Source: an uncultured Clostridium sp. (GTDB taxonomy: Bacteria; Bacillota_A; Clostridia; TANB77; CAG-508). From it: a stretch of DNA of 12,615 nt. Below, piece after piece: positions 6,099 through 12,615 of the stretch; position 1 is the stretch's first letter, and the number at the start of each line of letters is the position of its first letter. The notes under the pieces were generated by a model. That model had not been told where the DNA came from. It ran no database searches and worked only from the letters and a program-made list of their open reading frames with translations. The stretch covers positions 1-12,615 of the forward strand of contig CAMLYR010000039.1 in assembly GCA_946491915.1 (NCBI GenBank), written 5' to 3'. Position numbers and translations under genes: made by a program.

Positions 6099-7841
6099 AT
6101 GGGGGTTGAAGCAGAGAAAAAGTTATCTGAAATAATTGATCAGATGCCAATTACAGATAAAAATAGAAAAAAAATAGCAGAAATAAAAGTTGCAATTCAG
6201 ACAGGAGAATACAAAGAAGCATTAGCAAAGTTAAAGGAATTGAATGATGAAGATAAAAAAGAATTAGATGAAATAGAAGAAAATCCAGTAGAAGAAAATA
6301 TAGATGGAATGTTTCCAACAAAACTAAAAAATCCTGAATTAGAGCATATATATATGGGATTATTGTTAGAAAATCCTAAAGTTATTTCTAGATATTATTA
6401 TGTATACAGAGAATGTTATTTTGAAGACGATGATATACTAAATGCATATAAAAGTGTATTATTTACAGAAGGAGGAAAATATACTCCAGAGATAGCAAAA
6501 GAAGGATTTAATTTTGCTAAAGATTCAGAAGAGGTATACAAATTTAAAAATGAATTAAAGAAAAATGTGAGAAATAAAAATTATGACATGGAAAAAATCT
6601 ATACAGATTTAAAGAAATTGTTTACCTTAAGAGGAGCATATATAAGTAATCCTGTAAAAAATATACAAGATAAAATAATTGAAATCATTGATTATGAATT
6701 ATATGACCAAATGTCAGTAGAAGAAGTAGAAGCAGCCATTAATCAAGTAACGGTAACAGATAAATTTAAACAAACTGTTTTAAATAAAAATTTAACAAAC
6801 TTTATTGAAGAAGGTTCTAATAATTTGGCCAATGGATTACCACTACCATTTCCAATATTAACACAAGTATTTAAAGGGATTAGAAAAGGGGAGACAATGG
6901 CATATGCAATGCCATCTAATTCAGGAAAAAGTAGATTTGCAATTGACCTAGCGGCGTATACAGCATTTGTAAATAAGAAAAAGGTTTTAATTATTTCAAA
7001 CGAGATGTCAGAAGAAAAAATGAAACTATGCTTAATTACAACGATTGTAAATAATCCAGAAATTCAAAAAATTCACGGACAAAAGGTAAGTATTACAGAA
7101 AATGAAATCTTAGCATTACAATTTAAAGCAGATGATCCTAAAAAAGTTAAAGTAGATGAAAAAGGACATGTTTTAAAAGAAAAAGACGAAAAACAAAAAG
7201 ATTTTATAAAAAGATTGGAAAAAGAATCTACGCAATTTAAACAAGTAATTAGCATAACAGATTGGATCAATAAACAAATCAATAATTCTATCTATTTTAT
7301 GAACATAACAGACCATACGAACGATGAACTAAAAAAAGTTATTATGAATTATTATTATAAAGAAAAGATAGAATATGTATTTTATGATACATTAAAAACG
7401 GACACAGCTAATATTGGTAATCCTGAAGAAATCAAAAAGACAGCTACTATATTATCTAATATAGCACAAAATTTCGAAATTTTTATATGTTCTTCATTAC
7501 AATTAGCAGAAGCAGCTACATTACCAATTAACTTAGATGTTAATGACTTAGCAGTTAGTAGAACAGTAAAAGAAGTATTGGATACATTATGTTTAATTAA
7601 ACAAATTAACAGAGATCATTTACAAGAGTATGAATATTCTTTAAAAGAAGTAGATACTACATTTTATGATTTAGAAAAATTTGATGATCCAGATGTTAGA
7701 TATTATGCTTGTGTCGTAGACAAAAATAGGGCAGGACCTAAACCAAAATTAGTCTTTAGATTAAATTTAGCATATAATAGCTGGGAAGAATTAGGATATT
7801 TACGTTTGAAACAAACAGGAAATAAAGAAGAGAACAAATAA
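6099..7841 (+). CDS. DnaB-like RecA-fold ATPase/helicase with N-terminal extension and divergent P-loop
   Basis: The 580-residue product starts at ATG 6099, 6 bases after AGGAGG (6087-6092). Residues 1-75 are a charged, helical extension. Residues 79-140 (PELEHIYMGLLLENP...YF..., then EIAKEGF) resemble the DnaB N-terminal domain. GLPLPFPILTQVFKGIRKGE (246-265) leads into the RecA-fold core: Walker A MPSNSGKS (271-278), NEMSEE with E302, Walker B YVFYD with D430, SSLQL with Q468, and DKNRAGP (541-547) with K542 and R544 at the DnaB arginine-finger position. Between NEMS and Walker B it is about 40 residues longer than DnaB because of a lysine/glutamate-rich insert near 340-385. The first P-loop position is Met, not Gly or Ala. 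It could be a domesticated phage helicase or a chromosomal DnaB paralogue; it is not the canonical replicative DnaB. Ring formation and helicase activity are inferred only. Confidence 0.8.
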   Translation: MGVEAEKKLSEIIDQMPITDKNRKKIAEIKVAIQTGEYKEALAKLKELNDEDKKELDEIEENPVEENIDGMFPTKLKNPELEHIYMGLLLENPKVISRYYYVYRECYFEDDDILNAYKSVLFTEGGKYTPEIAKEGFNFAKDSEEVYKFKNELKKNVRNKNYDMEKIYTDLKKLFTLRGAYISNPVKNIQDKIIEIIDYELYDQMSVEEVEAAINQVTVTDKFKQTVLNKNLTNFIEEGSNNLANGLPLPFPILTQVFKGIRKGETMAYAMPSNSGKSRFAIDLAAYTAFVNKKKVLIISNEMSEEKMKLCLITTIVNNPEIQKIHGQKVSITENEILALQFKADDPKKVKVDEKGHVLKEKDEKQKDFIKRLEKESTQFKQVISITDWINKQINNSIYFMNITDHTNDELKKVIMNYYYKEKIEYVFYDTLKTDTANIGNPEEIKKTATILSNIAQNFEIFICSSLQLAEAATLPINLDVNDLAVSRTVKEVLDTLCLIKQINRDHLQEYEYSLKEVDTTFYDLEKFDDPDVRYYACVVDKNRAGPKPKLVFRLNLAYNSWEELGYLRLKQTGNKEENK

Positions 7842-7884
7842 GAACTATTTTTAATAAGTAAGTAAAAAAGAATATGTAAAAGAG

Positions 7885-7924
7885 AAATAGTAGTAATGAA
7901 AAAAAGAAAATTACTACTATTTTT
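7885..7924 (+). terminator. Hairpin terminator of the MBL/DnaB-like operon
   Basis: AAATAGTAGTAAT (7885-7897) pairs perfectly with ATTACTACTATTT (7910-7922) over 13 bp with a 12-base purine loop. The run of five T at 7920-7924 includes the end of the stem and two bases beyond. The stem is AT-rich and the U-tract short, so efficiency may be moderate. It lies 43 bases after the DnaB-like stop codon. Confidence 0.65.
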
Positions 7925-8133
7925 AAATAGGATAATTGAAAAATGGAATTTAGAAATCCAATTTATAAAACTATATATATTATAGAATAGATAACTTGTC
8001 TAAATCCATCGAATTTTGCAATAAAAAATTTATTAGATAAAAGAATGGGACATTTTATGTACATATAGAATCGAAAAAATAGATAGAAGAGAAAAAATGG
8101 TAGAAATATGTAAAATAATGCGATGAAAAGTTC

Positions 8134-8162
8134 TTGCAAAGTCAATTGCTTCATAGTATTAT
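8134..8162 (+). promoter_or_regulatory. Candidate promoter of the DUF6514-like gene
   Basis: TTGCAA (8134-8139), a 17-base spacer and TATTAT (8157-8162) lie 32 bases before the start codon. The -35 is the same CTTGCAAA sequence used by the topA promoter candidate. Confidence 0.45.
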
Positions 8163-8194
8163 GGAAAAGTACGAAAGAAGAAGGGGGATAAAAT

Positions 8195-8512
8195 ATGAGA
8201 ACTTTTTTTGGTGGGAAATTTATAGAAAGAGAAAAATTAATGGAAGCTGGAATTTCGTATCCCATAAAGCTAGAATATTACAAAAAGATAAATGAAGATC
8301 AATTTATTAAAAAAGAAAATGCAAAATTTGGTATTGCAGTTGTAAAAACAGAATATATACCAAACAATACAAAAATAGAAAATAAAGAAATAACCTATTT
8401 GTCAAATGATGAACAAAAAGTAGAAAAAATATTAAAAATGTTTAAAGAAAATGAAGTAACACCTATTGGAGTAGAAGATGTATTGGCCGACTTAAGTAAG
8501 GAGTTATTTTAA
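8195..8512 (+). CDS. Small DUF6514-like protein of unknown function
   Basis: The 105-residue protein starts at ATG 8195 behind AAGGGGG (8181-8187), 7 bases away. It has no membrane segment, signal peptide or metal motif. The central part KFGIAVVKTEY (44-54) and the C-terminal pattern EKILKMFKENEVTPIGVEDVLADL (76-99) resemble the short clostridial proteins grouped as DUF6514, where a Y/F-G-I strand is followed by a charged helix and a V-T-P motif leading into an acidic helix. This match is from memory. The N-terminal 25 residues, rich in Phe and Gly and then charged, are less typical. It appears to have its own promoter and is followed by a separate topA promoter, so it is probably monocistronic, though no terminator is visible between them. 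No function can be given. Confidence 0.78.
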   Translation: MRTFFGGKFIEREKLMEAGISYPIKLEYYKKINEDQFIKKENAKFGIAVVKTEYIPNNTKIENKEITYLSNDEQKVEKILKMFKENEVTPIGVEDVLADLSKELF

Positions 8513-8518
8513 AAAAAC

Positions 8519-8547
8519 TTGCAAAATATTCTCTTTTAAGCTAGAAT
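8519..8547 (+). promoter_or_regulatory. Candidate promoter of topA
   Basis: TTGCAA (8519-8524) and TAGAAT (8542-8547) are 17 bases apart and lie 64 bases before the topA start codon. The leader between them and the gene is almost pure A/T, with GGAGG at 8599-8603. Many topA promoters respond to negative supercoiling; nothing in the sequence proves that here. Confidence 0.48.
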
Positions 8548-8611
8548 ACTATATATGATATGAAATAAGAAATAAAAAATAAATAATAAAAAATAAATGG
8601 AGGAAGTCTGA

Positions 8612-10705
8612 ATGGCTGATAAATTAATTATCGTAGAGTCACCAGCAAAAGCAAATACGATAAAAAAATTTTTAGGTGGCAGTACAAAGGTTGTAGCATC
8701 AATGGGACATATCAGAGATTTACCAAAATCAAAAATGGGAATTGATATTGAGCATGATTTTGAACCAGAGTACATAAATATTAGAGGAAAAGGGGATTTA
8801 ATAAAAGCACTAAAAAAAGATGCAAAACAAGCGAAAAAAATATATATTGCAACTGACCCTGACCGTGAAGGAGAAGCGATTGCATGGCATTTAGCTAAAA
8901 TTTTAGAAGATGAAAAAGATAAAATCGTAAGGGTAACTTTTAATGAGATTACGAAAAATGCTGTACAAAAAGCGATTAAAGAACCAAGAGATATTGATGT
9001 GAATTTAGTAGATGCCCAACAAGCAAGAAGAGTATTAGATAGAATTGTGGGATATAAAATTAGTCCTGTATTATGGAAAAAAGTTAGAAGAGGGTTATCT
9101 GCAGGAAGAGTGCAATCTGTTGCTGTTAAACTAATTGTAGATAGAGAAAACGAAATTGAAAAATTTATTCCAGAAGAATATTGGAATATTTATGCAGATT
9201 TAGAAGATATCAAAACAAAGAAAGAATTTCAGGCACATTTTTACGGAAAAGATGGAAAAAAATTAGAAATTCATTCAAATGATGAAGTTCAAATGATTTT
9301 AGATAACATTAAAGATGCAAAATATATTGTCAGTGAAGTGAAAAAAGGTGAGAAAAAAAGAACACCTGCACCACCATTTACAACAAGTACAATGCAACAA
9401 GAAGCTTCAAGAAAATTAGGATTTACATTAAAGAAAACAATGTCTATAGCCCAAGGATTATATGAAGGTGTAAAAATTCCTGAAAAGGGAACAGTCGGAT
9501 TAATTACCTATATGAGAACTGACTCAACAAGAATATCTGAAGAAGCAAGAAGTGTTGCTAAAACACAAATTGCAAAGTTATATGGTGAAAACTATTATGA
9601 AAATCGATATTATAAAACAAAAAAAGATGCACAAGATGCACATGAAGCAATTAGGCCAACATATATCGATATAGAGCCAGATAGTATAAAAGATAGTTTA
9701 ACAAATGATCAATATAAATTATATAAATTAGTATATAATCGATTTTTAGCAAGCCAAATGGCACCAGCAGTTTATGACACTATGAATGTCAATATTAAGG
9801 CAAATGCGTATGACTTTAAAGCAAATGGACAAGTATTAAAATTTAAAGGATTTATGACTTTATATGTTGAAGGTACTGATAAAGAAGAAAAAGAAGAGGA
9901 AGGAATGCTTCCAGAGCTTCAAGAAAATCAAGAGGTAAAGCTAAAGAAATTAAATCCAAAACAGAGCTTTACAGAACCACCACCAAGATATACGGAAGCA
10001 AGTTTAGTAAAAGCTTTAGAGGAAAAGGAAATCGGAAGACCTAGTACGTATTCACCAACAATCACAACAATTCTAGAAAGAAGATATATAGAAAAAGAAA
10101 AGAAACAATTGTATCCAACAGAACTAGGTAAAGTAGTTAATAAACTATTAACAGAGAATTTTTCGGATGTTATTAATGTAGAATTTACAGCTAAAATAGA
10201 AAATGAATTTGACGAGATTGCAGAAGGACATGAAAAATGGAAAAAAATGATTCGAGAATTCTATGGACCATTTGAAGAAGAAGTAGAAAAAGTAGAAAAA
10301 GAATTAGAACATGTGGAAATGGTTGATGAAGTCTCAGATGTCAAATGCGAAAAATGTGGAAGAATGATGGTATATAAATATGGAAGATATGGAAAATTCT
10401 TAGCGTGCCCAGGATATCCTGAATGTAAGAATGCAAAACCAATCATAGAAACCATTGATGTACCATGTCCTAAATGTGGGGCAACTGTACAAGTTAGAAA
10501 AACAAAAAGAGGAAGAAAATATTATATTTGTGAAAACAATCCTAAATCATGTGATTACATTTCATGGAATAAACCAAAAGAAGGAGAGGAATGGAATCCA
10601 GAAGAAAAAGCAGAATTTGAAAAAGTAACTACTAAAAAGAGAAAAACGACAAAAACAACCAAGAAAGCAAAAACAACAAAAAGCAAAGCACAAAAAAATA
10701 AATAA
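8612..10705 (+). CDS. topA: DNA topoisomerase I (type IA)
   Basis: The 697-residue length matches Gram-positive TopA. GGAGG (8599-8603) is 8 bases before the ATG. The Toprim domain opens LIIVESPAKANTI with E9, and its acidic cluster TDPDREGEA gives D82, D84, E86 and E88. The conserved core continues QQARRVLDRIVGYKISP (136-152) and LSAGRVQSVA (162-171). The catalytic tyrosine is Y300 in GLITYMRTDSTRIS, followed by HEAIRPT (344-350) and IGRPSTYSP (474-482). Two four-cysteine zinc ribbons follow: C579/C582/C599/C605 and C619/C622/C640/C647. The protein ends in a Lys/Thr-rich tail (671-697) that would add nonspecific DNA contact. It relaxes negative supercoils by single-strand passage behind polymerases. 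No strong terminator follows; only a weak 7-bp inverted repeat (10725-10731 with 10751-10757) without a T-run is seen. Confidence 0.97.
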   Translation: MADKLIIVESPAKANTIKKFLGGSTKVVASMGHIRDLPKSKMGIDIEHDFEPEYINIRGKGDLIKALKKDAKQAKKIYIATDPDREGEAIAWHLAKILEDEKDKIVRVTFNEITKNAVQKAIKEPRDIDVNLVDAQQARRVLDRIVGYKISPVLWKKVRRGLSAGRVQSVAVKLIVDRENEIEKFIPEEYWNIYADLEDIKTKKEFQAHFYGKDGKKLEIHSNDEVQMILDNIKDAKYIVSEVKKGEKKRTPAPPFTTSTMQQEASRKLGFTLKKTMSIAQGLYEGVKIPEKGTVGLITYMRTDSTRISEEARSVAKTQIAKLYGENYYENRYYKTKKDAQDAHEAIRPTYIDIEPDSIKDSLTNDQYKLYKLVYNRFLASQMAPAVYDTMNVNIKANAYDFKANGQVLKFKGFMTLYVEGTDKEEKEEEGMLPELQENQEVKLKKLNPKQSFTEPPPRYTEASLVKALEEKEIGRPSTYSPTITTILERRYIEKEKKQLYPTELGKVVNKLLTENFSDVINVEFTAKIENEFDEIAEGHEKWKKMIREFYGPFEEEVEKVEKELEHVEMVDEVSDVKCEKCGRMMVYKYGRYGKFLACPGYPECKNAKPIIETIDVPCPKCGATVQVRKTKRGRKYYICENNPKSCDYISWNKPKEGEEWNPEEKAEFEKVTTKKRKTTKTTKKAKTTKSKAQKNK

Positions 10706-10909
10706 AGGATAAAAATAAGACAATACAAGAATACAACAAATCTTATAAATTTCTTGTTAGACCTTAAATGCATGTAGCAAAAATTAAAAGAGAAAAAGGA
10801 CTAGCAAGCTAGATTAGTTCAAAAAATATAAATAAAAATATTTAACTAAAAATAAAATATGTAGAAAAAATGTTAAAAATATAAGAAAAAATAGATAAGA
10901 GGAAATAGT

Positions 10910-12376
10910 ATGAAAAAATATAAATTAGAAATTACCGTATTTTTAAGTGGTGCAATGACTATGGTATTAGAACTTATTGCAGCAAGAATATTATCACCAT
11001 ATGTAGGAAGTTCTAATTTAATATGGACAACAATAATTGGAATCATGTTAACAAGTATGAGTATAGGATATTGGTTTGGAGGAAAAATGGCAGATAAAAA
11101 TAAAGAAAATGACATAAAGATGTTATCTGACTTTTTATTGATTTCTGCTATTGCAACAAGTTTTATTCCAATATTGGAAGTACAATTTATAGATGTGTTA
11201 TCACAACTTTCAAGTAATTTGATTTTTGTTTCTATTATATGTGCTGCTGTAACTTTTGGTATACCAAGTTTCCTATTAGCAACAGTATCTCCAATAGCAG
11301 TAAAGATAAAAAATAATAGTATGGATCATATAGGTACAACATCAGGAAAAATATCTTCATTATCAACAATAGGAAGTATTTTTGGAACTTTTTTTGCAGG
11401 ATTTATATTAATACCTAATTTAGGAGTAAGAAATATTATATTAGGTTGTTCGATTTTACTATGGATATTATCCGTATTTCTATTTAGCAAAAAAGATAAG
11501 AAATATTATATTTTAATAACAGTAGAATTATTGCTTATCATTAGTTTGATTTTATTAGGGGGATACTTATTTCAAGTAGAAAATCCTGAAATAACAAGAG
11601 ATGTGGATTCTGAATATAGTAGAATATGGGTAAAACAGATAAATACAGGAGAAAATACCTATAAGACCTTGCAAGTGGATACTGGCTTAGAATCTTATAT
11701 AAATCAAGAAACTGGAGAAATGGGAGCAAGATACTTATACTATTATGATTTATTTGAATATTATAATAAAGAAGCAAATGATGCATTGATGATAGGTGGA
11801 GCAGCATATACCTATCCAATGCATTATTTAAAAAAATATGAAAACAAAACAATCGATGTTGTAGAAATTGATGAAAAAATGACACAAATTGCAGAAGAAG
11901 AATTTGGATTAGATAAAAACAATCCCAATTTAGGATTGATTACCCAAGATGGAAGAAGTTATTTGAACTATAATGATAAAAAATATGATGCAGTTTTTAT
12001 AGATGCATTTAAAGGATTAAATGCTCCATTTGAATTAACAACATATGAAGCTATGCAAAAAGTATATGATAGTTTAAATGAAAGTGGAATGGTAATAACC
12101 AATATCATTTCATCACTTGAAGGAGAAGATACAGACTTTATTAAATATGAATATAGCACCTATAAAGCTGTATTTGATGATGTAAAAGTATTTAAAGTAA
12201 ATCCTAATCAGGCAAATGACGAAGAACAAAACCTAATTTTAGTAGGTATTAAAGGAAATGCAAATATAAATACTGACAAAGAAGAAGAATATCGTGAGCT
12301 ATTAAGTAATGAAGTAAAAGATTTTACAAGTGATAAACCAATTGTTACGGATGATTATGCTCCTATAGGAGATTAA
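10910..12376 (+). CDS. Membrane-anchored spermidine-synthase-like methyltransferase-fold protein
   Basis: The 488-residue product starts at ATG 10910 with AAGAGG (10897-10902) 7 bases upstream. Residues 1-222 hold about seven hydrophobic segments (near 8-26, 37-57, 73-92, 103-131, 150-170, 175-193 and 199-221). The rest is a Rossmann domain: MIGGAAYTYPMHYL (294-307) at the nucleoside-binding loop, VVEID with E319, QDGRS (346-350) with D347, and VFIDAFKGLNAPFELTT (362-378) with D365. This arrangement matches the fused-MFS/spermidine-synthase family, in which polyamine synthesis is often unproven, so speE is not used. The C-terminus ends TDDYAPIGD; relatives I recall continue past the DDYAPV/I motif, so a few residues may be missing next to the adjacent palindrome. 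I see no clear promoter in the 204-base upstream gap, which holds only a small CTAGC-AA-GCTAG palindrome at 10801-10812. Confidence 0.88.
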   Translation: MKKYKLEITVFLSGAMTMVLELIAARILSPYVGSSNLIWTTIIGIMLTSMSIGYWFGGKMADKNKENDIKMLSDFLLISAIATSFIPILEVQFIDVLSQLSSNLIFVSIICAAVTFGIPSFLLATVSPIAVKIKNNSMDHIGTTSGKISSLSTIGSIFGTFFAGFILIPNLGVRNIILGCSILLWILSVFLFSKKDKKYYILITVELLLIISLILLGGYLFQVENPEITRDVDSEYSRIWVKQINTGENTYKTLQVDTGLESYINQETGEMGARYLYYYDLFEYYNKEANDALMIGGAAYTYPMHYLKKYENKTIDVVEIDEKMTQIAEEEFGLDKNNPNLGLITQDGRSYLNYNDKKYDAVFIDAFKGLNAPFELTTYEAMQKVYDSLNESGMVITNIISSLEGEDTDFIKYEYSTYKAVFDDVKVFKVNPNQANDEEQNLILVGIKGNANINTDKEEEYRELLSNEVKDFTSDKPIVTDDYAPIGD

Positions 12377-12382
12377 ATTGTA

Positions 12383-12499
12383 AAGAAAAGGGATTTTGGG
12401 GACGGACTCATTTTTCCCTTTTTACTAAAATAATTTTGAAGAATATATTAAATCTTATAAAAAGGGAAAAATGAGTCCGTCCCCAAAATCCCTTTTCTT
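12383..12499. repeat. Perfect 42-bp inverted repeat with GGGGACGG core (REP/MITE-like element)
   Basis: The left arm 12383-12424 and right arm 12458-12499 are exact reverse complements over all 42 positions, around a 33-base AT-rich loop (12425-12457). Each arm carries TTTTGGGGACGGACTCATTT or its complement, a core far richer in G/C than the surroundings. GGGGACGG/CCGTCCCC palindromes are familiar in Firmicutes genomes as dispersed elements, some linked to RAYT (REP-associated tyrosine, Y1) transposases. The element begins 7 bases after the preceding stop codon and ends 21 bases before the tRNA promoter. As RNA it would make a very stable hairpin and probably stops transcription between the two units. 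Confidence 0.9.
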
Positions 12500-12519
12500 A
12501 GCAATGTTTGAAAAAAGTC

Positions 12520-12548
12520 TTGACTTTTACTAATATATTTGTTATCAT
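12520..12548 (+). promoter_or_regulatory. Promoter of the tRNA-Gly gene
   Basis: TTGACT (12520-12525), a 17-base spacer and TATCAT (12543-12548) match the consensus at 5 of 6 positions in each box. The tRNA begins 15 bases after the -10 box, giving a short 5' leader for RNase P to remove. Confidence 0.7.
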
Positions 12549-12562
12549 ATTATTTGCGAAAT

Positions 12563-12615
12563 GCGGGAATAGCTCAGTTGATAGAGCGCTGCCTTGCCAA
12601 GGCAGAGGTCGCGGG
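12563..12615 (+). tRNA. tRNA-Gly (anticodon GCC), 3' end beyond the window
   Basis: The first 53 bases of a tRNA fold cleanly: acceptor 5' strand GCGGGAA, TA, D-stem GCTC/GAGC around AGTTGATA, then a 5-bp anticodon stem CTGCC/GGCAG holding the loop TTGCCAA with anticodon GCC. A variable loop AGGTC and the first strand of the T-stem (GCGGG) follow. The T-loop, second T-strand, acceptor 3' strand and CCA are cut off by the window end. It reads the GGC and GGU glycine codons. Confidence 0.95.

Larger units (their letters stand above)
7842..8194. other. Noncoding gap between the DnaB-like operon and the small DUF6514-like gene
   Basis: This 353-base stretch holds a hairpin terminator near its left end and a candidate promoter near its right end, listed separately. 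I find nothing I can name between 7925 and 8133. A 44-codon frame from ATG 8161 overlaps the next gene in another frame, but it lacks a ribosome-binding site and recognisable content. Confidence 0.6.

Noticed and set aside
7963..8265. A 100-codon minus-strand frame rich in Phe, Leu and Ile
   Set aside because: It has no ribosome-binding site, spans the promoter and start of the DUF6514-like gene, and its hydrophobicity is what antisense A-rich DNA produces.
10725..10757. Inverted repeat ACAAGAA/TTCTTGT after topA as a terminator
   Set aside because: There are only 7 pairs, a 19-base loop and no T-run, so it is too weak to call.
11541..11885. A 114-codon minus-strand frame inside the spermidine-synthase-like gene
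   Set aside because: It lies entirely opposite the conserved Rossmann domain coding sequence and has no recognisable content.

Overview
The window is strongly AT-rich with A/T-ending codons, has Shine-Dalgarno sequences of the AGGAGG type and sigma-A-like promoters, and uses TGG for Trp with TAA/TAG stops. It looks like chromosomal DNA of a low-GC Gram-positive bacterium, most likely a member of the Clostridia. The DinB subtype, the DUF6514-like small protein and the TopA with two zinc ribbons and a lysine-rich tail all fit that group. The species cannot be named from the sequence.

Layout. Positions 1-525 hold the 3' end of a small membrane protein gene that starts before the window. It converges with a minus-strand Rpn-family (PD-(D/E)XK nuclease/putative transposase) gene at 682-1602, and a decayed inverted repeat lies between them. 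An AT-rich gap of about 540 bases follows, possibly holding a decayed IS3 orfA. Next come a short-chain dehydrogenase (2139-2897), a truncated IS3-type insertion whose terminal hairpin now lies where the SDR terminator should be, and a minus-strand lactate/malate-type dehydrogenase (3041-3928). Divergent from it, behind a perfect consensus promoter, is DNA polymerase IV (dinB). Then comes a tight two-gene operon: a metallo-beta-lactamase-fold hydrolase and an unusual 580-residue DnaB-like ATPase, closed by a hairpin terminator. After a 353-base gap come a small DUF6514-like protein, topoisomerase I (topA), a membrane-anchored spermidine-synthase-like protein, a perfect 42-bp inverted repeat carrying GGGGACGG (REP/MITE-like), and a tRNA-Gly(GCC) cut by the window end.

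How the genes relate. Three of the plus-strand genes act on DNA: DinB (translesion synthesis), the DnaB-like ATPase, and TopA (relaxation of negative supercoils). They have separate promoters and no sequence evidence makes them one pathway. The only firm co-transcription is MBL hydrolase plus DnaB-like ATPase, where the second gene's ribosome-binding site overlaps the first gene's stop codon. The left third is scarred by mobile elements (Rpn gene, IS3 remnants). The right end carries a REP-like palindrome.

Most of the window is ordinary housekeeping or accessory chromosome, and I do not see a complete new defence or mobile system. The parts most worth a second look are the DnaB-like ATPase with its divergent P-loop and MBL partner, the 42-bp palindrome, and the dinB promoter with a very short leader and a possible SOS operator in its spacer.
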